64,000 bases of DNA from Actinostola sp. cb2023. Its lineage: Eukaryota > Cnidaria > Anthozoa > Actiniaria > Actinostolidae. The stretch spans positions 72,501 to 136,500 of the forward strand of contig JAUJYZ010001074.1 of assembly GCA_033675265.1 (NCBI GenBank), read 5' to 3'. A program made the translations under genes and the position numbers. Positions 41,831-53,117 of the stretch are shown here, piece after piece; positions within the stretch are counted from its first letter, which is position 1; each line of letters opens with the position of its first letter. Below the pieces are notes generated by a model. That model worked only from the letters and a program-made list of their open reading frames with translations, searched no databases and was not told where the DNA came from.

Positions 41831-42167
41831 CCAATAGACCTTTTTATCGATACGGCGGCCATTTTGGATTCTATTGTTTTGGCTAAAACATTATGGGATG
41901 CTCAGGTTTCAAATGACCCAAAAACTGTAGAGAGTAGAGTCGCGTCAATATATTATTTTTCTATGTCACTCTAGCCATAGTGTTGTATGACTTAATATCT
42001 ACGTGTGTTGTGTATTGTTGTATAATTTTGTACAAATTCGAATTCATTGCTTTTAATTAGGTTTTCGTAGTTTTTCATGGCCAAATGGTGACTAGCTTGC
42101 ACCCTGGGCAACCCATAATTTCTCCATAATTCAAAATGGCCGCCGTATCGGTAAAAAGGTCTATTGG
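41831..42167. mobile_element. MITE with CCAATAGACC ends
   Basis: CCAATAGACCTTTTTATCG and the right end mirror GGTAAAAAGGTCTATTGG flank about 300 bp. Adjoining blocks GATACGGCGGCCATTTTG and CAAAATGGCCGCCGTATC are also inverted. Non-coding. Confidence 0.85.
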
Positions 42168-42555
42168 AATTGTATGAGGTATAAAGAACATTTGAATATC
42201 ATGTTCAATGTAATTAGATTATTGATTGTGTCAAATATAAAGTTGATTAAAAAAAAAAGACTTTCGAATTCCTTGGTGTGGTTGTCACAAGTTTGTCTTG
42301 AGGCAATTTGTAATAACTCTTTGATAAAGGAATGTATTTATTATGGGTTACGAAACAAGCGCATATGGTGCGCTGGTATGTATCATTGTTGTGTTAGGGA
42401 GGTACAAACTACGATAATTATTGATTTCACAGATGTATTCATGTACAGTATATGATCACATAATGTATCCTGCTATATAATCTTAATTTTTCTAGTTATA
42501 CATATATATTATTTTCAAATATTTATTAATTTTATAGATATCTATGTATACAGTA

Positions 42556-42822
42556 TTTCAAAAAAAGTTGGTGAAGGTTTTGTTGCATCTTGCATCTTGC
42601 ATCTTGCATACCAAGCCCGAAATGTATTGTGGGTCATGTATAAATAATACATACTGAAGAAAATATGCCCGATCCATATTGCGAAGACAAAGTTTGGGAA
42701 AATTCCCAGATACCATATTGTTATGACTTTTCGCTGACTCCATTCACATCACCCATAGTGCATTTCGGGCTTGGTATGCAACATGCAACATGTAACAAAA
42801 CCTTCACCAACTTTTTTTGAAA
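42556..42822. mobile_element. MITE with TTCAAAAAAAGTTGG ends
   Basis: Terminal inverted repeats of about 45 bp include GGTGAAGGTTTTGTTGCAT, followed by CATACCAAGCCCGAAATG and its mirror. A GCATCTTGCATCTTGCATCT micro-repeat lies in the left arm. Confidence 0.85.
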
Positions 42823-42984
42823 TAGCTATATATTTGTCATATTCTAGTTCAATTAGTTTATAGTTGGTGTATGATGTCTAACGACCGTTACCGACTCAAT
42901 AAATGTAGATGTAGATGTACAGCTCATTAGCGGGACGTAAAGCAATTCAAGCATTACCGATAAAAAATTCAATTCAGATTCAGA

Positions 42985-43095
42985 TGTGCGCACTTTTGTA
43001 GTCGAAGCACGCACTGCATTGTGGTAGAAAGGAATGTTCAAGAAATCTCAACATTTTCTACCTATCTGCTTTCTTGACTGCCTTATAATCGCTGC
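42985..43095 (+). repeat. dispersed repeat, copy 1
   Basis: Shares GTAGTCGAAGC, CGCACTGCATT, AGAAATCTCAA and TATCTGCTTTCTTGACTG with 50,893-50,995. Family unknown. Confidence 0.65.
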
Positions 43096-43202
43096 CTGAC
43101 GCTTTTGCGGCGGCAGCAATAATGTCTTTATTTCCAAAATTGCAGACTGAACTGAATAGCTTTGAAATTACAAACTCTAAAATATATAACATAATAATTA
43201 TA

Positions 43203-43431
43203 TACAGTCATTCTCAAAGAGGTTGTCCAGATGAAAAGACTACAATACTACAATAAAGTCACGTGATTCATTATGTTTTCAATTTCTGCGCGCGGAACTG
43301 CGAGTTGATACCAGCGCCGTTACATTCAGTTCTCACAATGCCGTGTACTTTTGCATCTCAAATTGAAATTCCACGCGAGGAAATCGAATGCATAATGAAT
43401 CACGTGACAACCTTTTTGAGAATGACTGTAT
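43203..43431. mobile_element. MITE with TACAGTCATTCTCAAA ends
   Basis: TACAGTCATTCTCAAAGAGG and its right-end mirror, then GTGATTCATTATG and CATAATGAATCAC inverted inside. TATA on both sides suggests a TA target duplication. Confidence 0.85.
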
Positions 43432-44548
43432 ATAATGGTTTGGTTTAGTTGTTTTGAAAGGAATATGTTCCAGTTCGTAAAGTAGTTCGTAAGGTTTCGT
43501 CAAACGTAAAAAGACTCGGAAAAAATACTAAGCAACTATTACCAAGCGACAATTTACTTTGTATGTTCCAGTTCGTCTACTTTTTCCTCATTAACGATTC
43601 TAAACTCGCTGAAGCGAGTGACGTTCTTCACTGTAGAATGCGGAACTATGAAAAGCGTATGTGGTTACTAAAATGGCGTCCTGGTCGATTCTCTCTCTGA
43701 ACGACGATTGTTTGATCAACATTCTGTCTTGTTTAGACGACTTTACTTCGTTTTACAACTTCGCTCTGACTTGTAAACGATTTCACGAAGTAACTTTGAA
43801 CCCTCGAGACTGGCACGTCAACGTGGCGAAGAGAAAAGCAGAGTTTTATATCAAGCAATTCATCGCCTATGAATGTCACCTGGGCGACTTGGACGGTGCG
43901 GGAATCAACAAGGAATTGAGGAAGCTACAACTTCTAGTTAGAGAGGCAAGGAATTGTTCGATGAGCCCTCAAAACACCTTCCCTAAAGTGGTAGGTCTCT
44001 GGAAATCATGCGGACTTGTCGCCGCAAAACTATATACATGGATCAAAAGCTCGGACATTGAATTGGAGGAAGGAGGCCGTACAAAGGAGTCTGGCAGAAT
44101 TAGAAAGCGGTTAACTATTCATTTGCCGAATTGCGATGAAGACTTGACCATCACCACGTTATACATTGATTACGTTGATAACTACAGTCGTGAAATCACG
44201 ATAAAGGTTTCTTGTGGTGAATTGAATATCGAAATTAAAGATTTATTGATTAGGTCACCACTAGAAGGCCGCTCCAACTACAAACAGTGATCCAAGAAGT
44301 ACATGCAAAACATAGTTGAACCAATGAAGTCCGTGATAGATCTTCTTCAAAGAGAGTTCGGTGAAACCAATCCTCCAATCACAGATCGTTTTCTAATTTG
44401 GTTGTTGTTGCACTTTCCTCCAATACGAGAAACTGCATATCGTCGCGAGGAGCCATTAGACGAAGAAAACAAGCTTTACTTCAAAGACAGGAGTAAAAAT
44501 GCAGAGCCCACCTTCGAATCAGTTCAACCAGACTTAGAGCGCTATTAC

Positions 44549-46200
44549 CAACCTCGTCCCCAGGGCCCTCTCTTCTCGCTTTCAAAATGGCGGACGCTCG
44601 AGAGAAGACCCTGGTGTAGGCTGAACTAAAACGCATTTTGATTGGATAACACAACAAGCCATCTAATTGGTCCATATCGAAGGTTGCTAAATATAGCATA
44701 AATTAAAATTCTAATCGCATCGAGTGAATTTATAGTTTCAACGGATAGTTATTTTCTGGTCCTAAATGTATCGAATTAGGAAGATCGAAGCCGCTGCAAG
44801 TGATGTGTGAGTGTTATCGAAGCATTGAAATGTCTTTAGGAACATGAAAAAGTCCACCGATCGAGATCGTTTACCGTAAAGAAAGGTATCAATTTATACG
44901 AGCAAGACTATACTGACGGTGACACGGCAAACTGATATATTATTGTCGTTGTTTACATAATTTGCTAGTGCTTTTGCTCTTGAGATTTGCAGTATGTGAC
45001 ACGTCAATCCACGTCAACATGTTTTGTACTTTAGCCGTTAGAGATGAAAGGTGTTTGTATACAGTACAAATAGCGAATAAACTGTCGATCTGACCTGTTC
45101 AGTTGTAATATGTCTCATTTTAAATTACACTTCCGAACCCCTATTTTTCAAATGGCCAGAATTGCTCCAGGTGACTTTATTTATTATTTGAGGCAAAACA
45201 ATCGCAACATCAACGAACGTATTTTCTTCAGTACAGGCCCTTTCGATTACTTTCGACTAGCCATCCGCAGGCAACTCTAAAATACTAAAACTCTATCAGA
45301 TGGGTTTCCTGTGGCACTGCATGCGGAGGCTAGAAAATGGCAGCCTGGGTACGAACCTCCAAGATTCTTGGAGACACGTCATTCTCGTACCCAGAGCCCG
45401 CTCGTCATTTGGTTTGTCGCTGGCTCTGGGAATCCCTGAAATTTTAGCGAATTTCATTGGCTGATGAAATCAACAATGACTGATCGTATTTGATTGGTTC
45501 ATGAGATCAACAAAGATTCAAACTTGCAAGGCGAACGAAAGGAATGACAGCGACGGTTGTATTTTCATACAATGGTATTCCGTTATTGAATTATAAAGCT
45601 ATGGAAATGAGAGTGACTGTGTAGACATAAATTGATCTGAATTCGTAAAGGGAGATCTAACAATACATAAATTATAAAAGTAAAGTAACGGCTACAGACA
45701 CAATCGATCGTACTCGCTTTGAGTATTCAAAGGAATATTTTTATAATTCAAGAGAAACAATAACAAAGCGGAAGACAGGAAGGTTCACATGCAAGATTAT
45801 ATTAGAACATGTATTTATCGTCCAGCCTTTACCGCAACAGAGCCAGAGAAGAACCGGTGATGAACGTCGAAGGGATTTTAAACGGCTACACGAAGATAAA
45901 TGTACAAACTTGTGTACTTGTTAGTTTGAATATTCAAACCAACGTGAACACTACGTAGCCAGTAGACTCTTCCACAGTACCCGCTCTCAGCGGTCTTTAG
46001 TATGAGCATGCGCTCTGACGACTTGGTCGTCAAAATTTGACGACCGAGCAACAGGGTTTCCCAGAGCCAGCGACAAACCAAATGACGAGCGGGCTCTGGG
46101 TACGAGAATGGGAGACCGTGACCAGCCTACACCAGGGTCTTCTCTCGAGCGTCCGCCGTTTTGATAATAGCGAGAAGAGAGGGCCCTGGGGACGAGGTTG
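44549..46200. mobile_element. 1,652-bp element in the F-box gene, with 9-bp target duplication
   Basis: Both ends are the same about 75-bp palindromic unit in opposite orientation: CAACCTCGTCCCCAGGGCCC at the left, its mirror at the right, each with CTCGAGAGAAGACCCTGG inside. Host bases CGCTATTAC (44,540-44,548) and CGTTATTAC (46,201-46,209) flank it, a 9-bp target duplication with one difference. Nine bp is typical of Mutator-like elements. No transposase is visible inside, so it is non-autonomous. Confidence 0.8.
45380..46110. mobile_element. inner element with CATTCTCGTACCCAGAGCCC ends
   Basis: A 57-bp terminal inverted repeat (CATTCTCGTACCCAGAGCCC ... GTCGCTGGCTCTGGGAA) flanks about 620 bp. 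It lies within the 44,549-46,200 element, so it is nested or part of its structure. Confidence 0.75.
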
Positions 46201-46742
46201 CGTTATTACAACAAGAGCACGTCTGGAATCTTCCAAACGTTTGCTGAAACGTGGATGCACGGAAGAAAAGAGTCAGTTCGCTCAAAAAGAGTGGTCGAAG
46301 TGCTCGATTGCTTGGTGCAAAGTTCACAAAATAACTTTATCGAAAGGCTTGTTATTGATATTTTCCGGTCTCGTCACACGAGCAATGCATTAGTTTCCAT
46401 GGGCGTTCCACAAGAAGAATTGTTTCACTCGTTAATGCAGAGAACATCTGTCTTGATGCTCAAGAATACCGTTGAAAACAATGTCGGTACAAGTTTCGAA
46501 AGCCGAGTTGGCAGGTGACGAAAGTTTCTATAAACTTGCCAGCTGATGTAAGGGTCGTGCTAACAGTCATTGATGTATGTTGTGTGAAGCATTGTAGACT
46601 TGAAAATTCACAGACTAAATATCGAGTCGTCACGCAACGCTACAGAAAAAGAAAACAAATAAAAGGAGCGTTGCGTGATGATAAAGGTAACGGTTGGGAA
46701 ACGATTGGATAAAATAGGCAAACCTTTCATTTGACAAAGAAC

Positions 46743-49102
46743 CACAGGAAACCCAGGCTGTGTATCTGTCTGGGTCTTTACGTAAATTAGAGTAAAATAC
46801 AGTAAATGAATGATAGCTTCTAAATAAAGTGTATTTCACATATACATACCGTCTTGTCTTCATTTTGCCTCGTTTCGGACGATTTTGACGTGTTTTGGCT
46901 CCTCTAACTCTCCCCTCCATATATAATGAGAAGGACGGAAACATCGAGTCTCAAATCACTACAGGTCACGATCGATCCTCCTCGATTTCTCTCCTAAAAA
47001 TGTATTCCCCATCAATTCAAACAACCTCAGGTGAAAGAATGATAAATATGGATTCCTCGAAAGTGAGTCACGACAAGAAAAAGCATCAGATTCATTCTGG
47101 AATCCTTCGAAGAATCCATAACATACAGCCATTTTCATCCGGAGTTCCCGTTTGCTGTCCACGGAAGTAAGCGTTACACCACACGAAATCCCAGCGGGCT
47201 TTGGCGCTCGGACCTGATTGGACAAAAATTTCACTCGTGGGGACTATCGAGAGTAAGAAATGGATAGACAAATTATACACATCTAGGGGTGGGTACAATA
47301 TGAACAACCAATCCGAAATCGACAACAACATGACGACCCGTGCATGGAAAACCCCGCAAAATTCCAGCGTTTATAGCGAGATTCAAAACGTTACCTTATC
47401 GCATTTATAATGATAATTATTCGATATTGTCAAATACAAAATGCTGTCTACGCTGAAGCGGAAAGATGAATTGAAGAATGCCATGGAATTGTTCCGAAGA
47501 AGAAGAGTGAAGGCGAAAAAGTTTTACTTCCTTTTTATGTATCTTTGAAAGCCTGGTAAGTTTGAAGTTACGACCGTTCGATTCAATAATATTTTACATC
47601 AATAGTTTGTTCGATAAATGACTTCTTTTATTTCAGGGTTTTGCGTAATTATGAGCAAACTGCAGGATGCTTTTCATTCCGTGATGATATTTTAACTCAT
47701 GCACTGGAAGAAAAACATAATATCATTGTCCAGAATGATCACGACAATATAACAAAAAGCATATTATGTCGAGCAGTAAATGAGGTTTGCGATAAGGTGA
47801 TAGCAAAACGCAGATACAGAACTGATCCGGCCTCACAGAAACGACAACGAGCATGGGGTTACCTTAACCTCAAAAGGAAATCTGACAACGCAAGTACAAG
47901 TGAAAGACTGACAATTGCTTGATTTCATTAGACGTTATTTCCGGTCTCGTGAGGAATTTTCATCAGCTGAATTGCACCTTTTCAATAGAATACTCTCTGC
48001 TTGATAGCACATGGAGGGCAGTGTTTGCCCGTCATTTGAAGCAAATAATGAGATTCAAGGAGTTTTAACAGCTGATTGAAAGTCAACAATAGACCAAGAA
48101 TGGCAACAGTTTTCAACAGGCATTATGGCGGTAGCTTCAGAGTGCGATTGGCACGTCGTAACAAACGTTCAGGGATTGTCCCTGAGTTGCATCCAATTAC
48201 GCAAAACCCTGAAATAAAAGAAGTCATTTATCGAACAAACTATTGATGTAAAATATTATTGAATCGAACGGTCGTAACTTCAAACTTACCAGGCTTTCAA
48301 AGATACATAAAAAGGAAGTAAAACTTTTTCGCCTTCACTCTTCTTCTTCGGAACAATTCCATGGCATTCTTCAATTCATCTTTCCGCTTCAGCGTAGACA
48401 GCATTTTGTATTTGACAATATCGAATAATTATCATTATAAATGCGATAAGGTAACGTTTTGAATCTCGCTATAAACGCTGGAATTTTGCGGGGTTTTCCA
48501 TGCACGGGTCGTCATGTTGTTGTCGATTTCGGATTGGTTGTTCATATTGTACCCACCCCTAGATGTGTATAATTTGTCTATCCATTTCTTACTCTCGATA
48601 GTCCCCACGAGTGAAATTTTTGTCCAATCAGGTCCGAGCGCCAAAGCCCGCTGGGATTTCGTGTGGTGTAACGCTTACTTCCGTGGACAGCAAACGGGAA
48701 CTCCGGATGAAAATGGCTGTATGTTATGGATTCTTCGAAGGATTCCAGAATGAATCTGATGCTTTTTCTTGTCGTGACTCACTTTCGAGGAATCCATATT
48801 TATCATTCTTTCACCTGAGGTTGTTTGAATTGATGGGGAATACATTTTTAGGAGAGAAATCGAGGAGGATCGATCGTGACCTGTAGTGATTTGAGACTCG
48901 ATGTTTCCGTCCTTCTCATTATATATGGAGGGGAGAGTTAGAGGAGCCAAAACACGTCAAAATCGTCCGAAACGAGGCAAAATGAAGACAAGACGGTATG
49001 TATATGTGAAATACACTTTATTTAGAAGCTATCATTCATTTACTGTATTTTACTATAATTTACGTAAAGACCCAGACAGATACACAGCCTGGGTTTCCTG
49101 TG
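46743..49102. repeat. 2.36-kb palindrome: two 908-bp arms and a 544-bp centre
   Basis: 46,743-47,650 and 48,195-49,102 are inverted copies of equal length. The only difference I noticed is AGAG against ATAG near 46,790. Four pairs of predicted peptides in the arms are identical. Both arm ends read CACAGGAAACCC outward to inward, and the inner ends read GCGTAATT. It may be a DNA transposon with very long inverted ends, a recent inverted duplication, or an assembly foldback. The centre is not inverted. Confidence 0.93.
47464..47922 (+). CDS. hypothetical spliced gene spanning left arm and palindrome centre
   Basis: A donor TG/GTAAGTTTG at about 47,549 and an acceptor TTTTATTTCAG ending at 47,638 join in phase. 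An upstream frame (IVPKKKSEGEKVLLPFY, VSLKAW) is joined to VLRNYEQTAGCFSFRDDIL, RAVNEVCDKVIAKRRYRTD, and a stop at 47,922. No convincing start ATG and no domain are visible. It is an element-borne gene or a gene fragment caught in the duplication. Confidence 0.3.
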
Positions 49103-49172
49103 AAGAAACTTCAAGATTATCACTAGAAATATCGGAACTCTCGCTTGTAGAAACTCTCTCTTCCGCCGCCAT
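49053..49172 (-). CDS. 39-residue ORF or first exon, Ser/Glu-rich
   Basis: ATG at 49,172 sits in an AAATGGCGGCGG context. The peptide MAAEERVSTSESSDISSD runs on to QETQAVYLSGSLRKL and a stop at 49,053. The last half falls in the right palindrome arm, and the left arm carries the same QETQAVYLSGSLRKL end without this start. It is possibly a gene end duplicated by the palindrome. Confidence 0.3.
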   Translation of the reverse strand: MAAEERVSTSESSDISSDNLEVSSQETQAVYLSGSLRKL

Positions 49173-49621
49173 TTTGAAACGATTTGAGCCATGTAACGTA
49201 TGCAAATGAGATGACGTGTCGTTTTCGGATTGGCTAGACAGAAAAGCCTTTGTCTTAATTCGCGCGAAAAGCAAGCTAAAAATAGCTTCATCTACTTCTG
49301 TGTTGGGGTCAAGGAGAAAAGGGAAAGATGGACGCTCCTACTAATGGGCTCCTGCACACATGTAATTCAGTCAAACGACTGCAAGATGTTTGTTTAATAA
49401 ACTAAATAATGATAATTATTACTCGGGCTTCCTTCCAGTAAGGCCCGAGTCTAAAAATGCAGGCCGTTCGTTGTTGTCGTTGTTCTACCTCAAAACTGCA
49501 ACTAGGTTCTACAGCGCATGCGCCCTGAGTTACATCGAAGGCTCAGATATACGAAAACTGCCGAGTCATAGCCGGTTATGACGAGGTGTCGACCTCTTTC
49601 TTCATGCAGCTTTAAATACCA

Positions 49622-49700
49622 ATAAAACGGAGCACTGATGGAAGGAGGGAGTAAATGGGCTCACCTTCGAGCGCTTTATACATGTATTTATACGTGTATT
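49622..49700 (+). mobile_element. SINE body fragment
   Basis: AAACGGAGCACTGATGGAAG, GAGGGAGTAAA and GGGCTCACC resemble the body of the tRNA-type SINE at 56,906-57,105. No A or B box remains here. Confidence 0.6.
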
Positions 49701-50090
49701 GTATTGTAAAGGGGACTTCGTGTTCTATTGTACAACACCAGACTGCCTTATGGGCGAATCTTAAAAATAAAAAAATAAAATAATGAGCCCCGTGCTTGGG
49801 AGATTTGGGCAACCACTCCCCGCGTTATAGAAGTAAAATAAATACCTTTTACTTAATTTACAAACGTTATGCTGTCTTGATTATACTAAAAGTACCATTA
49901 TGCTGTCTTGTGAGATAAAAAAGCACATTTGAACTACGTATGTGATCTAATACGCTCGTCTTGTTCAATGTTCGAAATCACCGAAGACTTTACAACTATG
50001 TTGTGTATGAAGAACAAAACATGTTGGAACCATCACACGAGGTGAAATGATGGTCAAAGAAATTTTATTCACTTTTTGTATCCTTGTATT

Positions 50091-50558
50091 TAAAGTGCAA
50101 CTAACCCCTATGAGATTGTTTTAAAAATCTATTCAATATATGCTGAATAGTTGGTGGGTTCAGTATTTTGTGATTTGAACCTTGCGTTTATGATTTATTA
50201 ATACGGAGGTTTGAATCTCAATATGCAAATTTGATGACGTCTACTAAGGAATTTGCCAGAACTTATTTAGACTTTTTCAAGAAGAGCTTATTTTTTTGAA
50301 ATGGGGAAAAAGTATAAAATCATTTATAAAGACTGTGAAAATATTCTGTAAGTTTACAAATGTCAATAATCAGCACAAGGGCGTTTTTGTATAATAAATG
50401 AAGTCTTAGTAGACGTCATCAAATTTGCATATTGAGATTTCAAACCTCTATAACTCATAAACGCAAGGTTCAAATCACAAAATACTGAACCCACCAACTA
50501 TTCAGCATATATTGAATATATTTTTTAAACAATCTCATAGGGGTTAGTTGCACTTTAA
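50091..50558. mobile_element. foldback element, family A, copy 2
   Basis: Ends TAAAGTGCAACTAACCCCTA and mirror. Arms share TTCAGTATTTTGTG, GACGTC and TGCAAATTTGATGACGTC-type blocks with the copy at 2,784, and the loops also match (AATGTCAATA, TTTTGTATAATAAAT), although the terminal sequences differ. Confidence 0.85.
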
Positions 50559-50892
50559 GCTTACGACCAGCGAAAAACTAAGTACAAGTATAAGTACTTT
50601 AAGTTCATCATCACTTATATACGAGCGACATCATGCCAAAGCAACAGATTGAAGTCAAACTCGAGCCAGTCGAGTTGTTCATTAATATACTGCTTCAACT
50701 GAGTTAAATAAGCAAATATTCCAGAGAATATTATTTTGTTTGGCCTTGCAATAGGCCCTTTGCAGTTTACAGTCACATGCCAATATATTGCTTGAATAAC
50801 GAAGGAACTGAGCTGTCAGCTAGCAGGAAAAAATAAGTGCATCACAGAACGTTGCATTTAATTTGGCTGAGCTAGAACAAAGCAATCCATCT

Positions 50893-50995
50893 TGTTGTAG
50901 TCGAAGCGCGCACTGCATTTAGAAAGGAGTGTTCACGAAATCTCAAAATTGTCTGCCTTATATCTGCTTTCTTGACTGAATTGATAATCGCCGCC
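50893..50995 (+). repeat. dispersed repeat, copy 2
   Basis: Parallels 42,985-43,095 with about 85 percent identity by eye. Non-coding. Confidence 0.65.
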
Positions 50996-51331
50996 TTGCT
51001 ACGCTCGCTTATTTTAAAAAGGCTCGCTTCGCGGCAGAATGATTCAATAATTACACCCCTAGAGACGACGATTAACATGGGAGTCCCCTCCCCAACGGGT
51101 AACAGGTTGAATAGTTTGTTGTTATTGTTATCTGTGGACATTATTTTGAAAAAAATCCTTGCATGGAGTGTCTCTTCCTTAATGTTATCTTGTCTTATCT
51201 ACCAACTGTTAACACATACAATTGTAAACTAGTTTAGCTATCTATATCTAGGTTAGCCGTATGGTTATTGTAGATGGCTTGAACTGGCTAAATGTCAGTT
51301 TAATTTCTCCTATCAACTTTGTAATTCTTAT

Positions 51332-51408
51332 CATGGGGGGGGGGGGGGGGGGTGGAAGGGGGGGGGGGACGGGAAACGGAAAGGGGGGAGGGGGGGGGGG
51401 GGGGGATA
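51332..51408. repeat. poly-G and G-rich tract
   Basis: Long G runs separated by one to six bases, with strong G-quadruplex potential. The Pro-rich minus-strand frame is a by-product. Confidence 0.85.
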
Positions 51409-52537
51409 CTTGGTCTGGGTTCTGATAGGGGTCAGGTGTCCCGCTGGAGTCCCTGAACCCACTATGACCCTCCCATGACCCAGAGGAGGTTGGACACGCT
51501 TCGCAAAGGATCACGGGTAAAGCTCTCGGCCAATCATATTGTTTGTTTTCGTTTTTCCACGTGCGTATGTGGGAAAGGCAAAGTACTGTGAATAGCGAAG
51601 GTAAGCACTCTTTATCTAGATGTTTTCGCTTAAATCGAAACGATCTTTCAAAACAGAAAACATAGCTAATGTGCTTAGATACATAGAAACCAATGTCAAA
51701 CTATTTTTAATGAAATAGCGTTAAAACCAACCAACAAAAAGCCATCATTCTTTGAACTACAAAATGACGACACGAAGTATGATTCATGTAACCTACATAT
51801 ATTTGAATACTTTTTGGTAGTTTCATTTGCTAGACACGGTTTATTGAACTACTTCTAGTGAATGAACGGAAAGTAACAGTCCTTTTAAAGCTATGGAACC
51901 CCATGGAACCTCTTACGGTTCTCTTGTTATTTGCTACCAAAGTTTGATGTTATTTCAGGATCGCTTGAAAAAATATCGCTTTCTCAATGACGTGATATAT
52001 CTACAATGATCCAGATATCTACATGTAGCTCTTGTTTTAACGGTTGCAAGTTTACAAACTAATAGTATGTTACTCAAAACATTTCTATTTCATATATTTT
52101 TTATCGTGATATCGATGTCTAGTTTATTTATTTATTTATTATAGATGTGACGATGTCGAAACGAGCATATGGAGTTCCCACTGGGAATACGTACTCCAGG
52201 AAAATCAAAAGCTAAACAAAGGACGATCCACTTTGCAAGTGATATGTTGTTTTCGTAGCTTTTTGTTGCTGTTTTGTGTCTGAACGTGTCGATCAAAATC
52301 TTCTTTCAGTTCTGTCTCTTTGCATTTCACCATTTCTGACATGGTGTAGTTATTTTTAACTTTTTAACTGTCCAGAAAGATCGAAAATCTTGATGTTAAT
52401 TAACACTACAGATAAAATGATAAATTTGCTTTGCATTGATGTGATGGCTCCCCATGGCTCCCCTCTACTTTTTGAGATATGAGAAGTTAATTTATGTTGT
52501 TTTTGTATTGTTTTCATAACAATCCATATTCAACAGT
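51409..52537. other. intergenic, no gene seen
   Basis: AT-rich sequence with no exon or repeat structure I can name. Confidence 0.35.
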
Positions 52538-52707
52538 AAGTTGTTCGACAGCACTACAAAGTATAATTCTGTCAAGAGATCCTTCAAATCTATGGCCACT
52601 AGTGACTGGAACTTACTTTACAATGAAATAAAGAAGGCTCCAACTGTTGGAGCTTTCAAACATCAATATAAATCACTAATATTTTCGAATTTGTCCCATA
52701 CACAATA
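52538..52707 (+). pseudogene. LINE 3' coding fragment
   Basis: KLFDSTTKYNSVKRSFKSMA, TSDWNLLYNEIKKAPTVGAF and KHQYKSLIF parallel the end of CR1/L2-type RT proteins, where a W-N-L-P motif precedes a short basic tail. A 5'-truncated insertion. Confidence 0.6.
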
Positions 52708-52821
52708 GAGTCTGATTTCTTTTGTACTGATTACAATGTATTCAAACATCAATACCAATCCAAAATGTCAATAATTATGTCCTGTATAGTCAATAGAGTT
52801 ACTTGAGTTTCTCTGTAATAA

Positions 52822-52904
52822 TAGCCTGCGTAGCTTGGCGGTTTTGTCCCTCCCCCCTCCCACTCCCACTCCCCCTCCTAAAAACCGCCAAGCTACGCAG
52901 GCTA
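52822..52904. repeat. hairpin with 23-bp stem and C-rich loop
   Basis: TAGCCTGCGTAGCTTGGCGG and its mirror flank a pyrimidine-rich centre (CCCTCCCCCCTCCCACTCCC). This is a short MITE-like palindrome. Confidence 0.85.
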
Positions 52905-52908
52905 CATT

Positions 52909-53117
52909 ATGTGGTTCTAATTGTGAACAGTTCTAATTGTGAACACTGTTCAGTTAATGTGTACCCTGGGTAGCAGAGACTATTATTTTATCTCTCTCTC
53001 TAAACTCTACGAGAGTGCCTACGGCTCGAGAGAGAAAAAATGATAGCTTCTGGTAACCAGGGTACACATTAACTGAACAGTGTTCACAATTAGAACTGTT
53101 CACAATTAGAACCACAT
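52909..53117. repeat. 209-bp near-perfect palindrome
   Basis: ATGTGGTTCTAATTGTGAAC ... GTGTACCCTGG on the left is mirrored on the right. The two arms of about 70 bp flank a loop rich in CTCT and GAGA that is itself partly complementary. It lies 4 bp after the preceding hairpin. Confidence 0.92.

Larger units (their letters stand above)
43673..46712 (+). pseudogene. F-box protein gene broken by a stop and an insertion
   Basis: ATG at 43,673 opens MASWSILSLNDDCLINILSC, an F-box (residues 5-45) with LDDFTSFYNFALTCKRFHEV. The rest is not a repeat domain I recognise. An in-frame TGA at 44,288-44,290 interrupts it, and the same frame then continues (YMQNIVEPMKSVIDLL). At 44,549 a 1,652-bp element interrupts the codons for ERYY. 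The frame resumes at 46,201 (RYYNKSTSGIFQTF) to a stop at 46,516. A related stretch continues in another frame to 46,712 (NLPADVRVVLTVIDV), after a frameshift or a CAG/GTGACG donor. F-box proteins recruit substrates to SCF ubiquitin ligases. This copy probably yields only the first 205 residues. Confidence 0.8.

Noticed and set aside
47201..48644. Two separate genes encoding identical 69-, 79- and 91-residue peptides
   Set aside because: They are the same sequence seen in the two arms of the palindrome. None shows a domain.
51248..51514. Proline-rich protein on the minus strand
   Set aside because: It is the complement of a poly-G tract.
52140..52170. Third hammerhead-like motif (GACGATGTCGAAACGAGC)
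   Set aside because: There is no helix of useful length between the core halves and the leading CUGA is missing.
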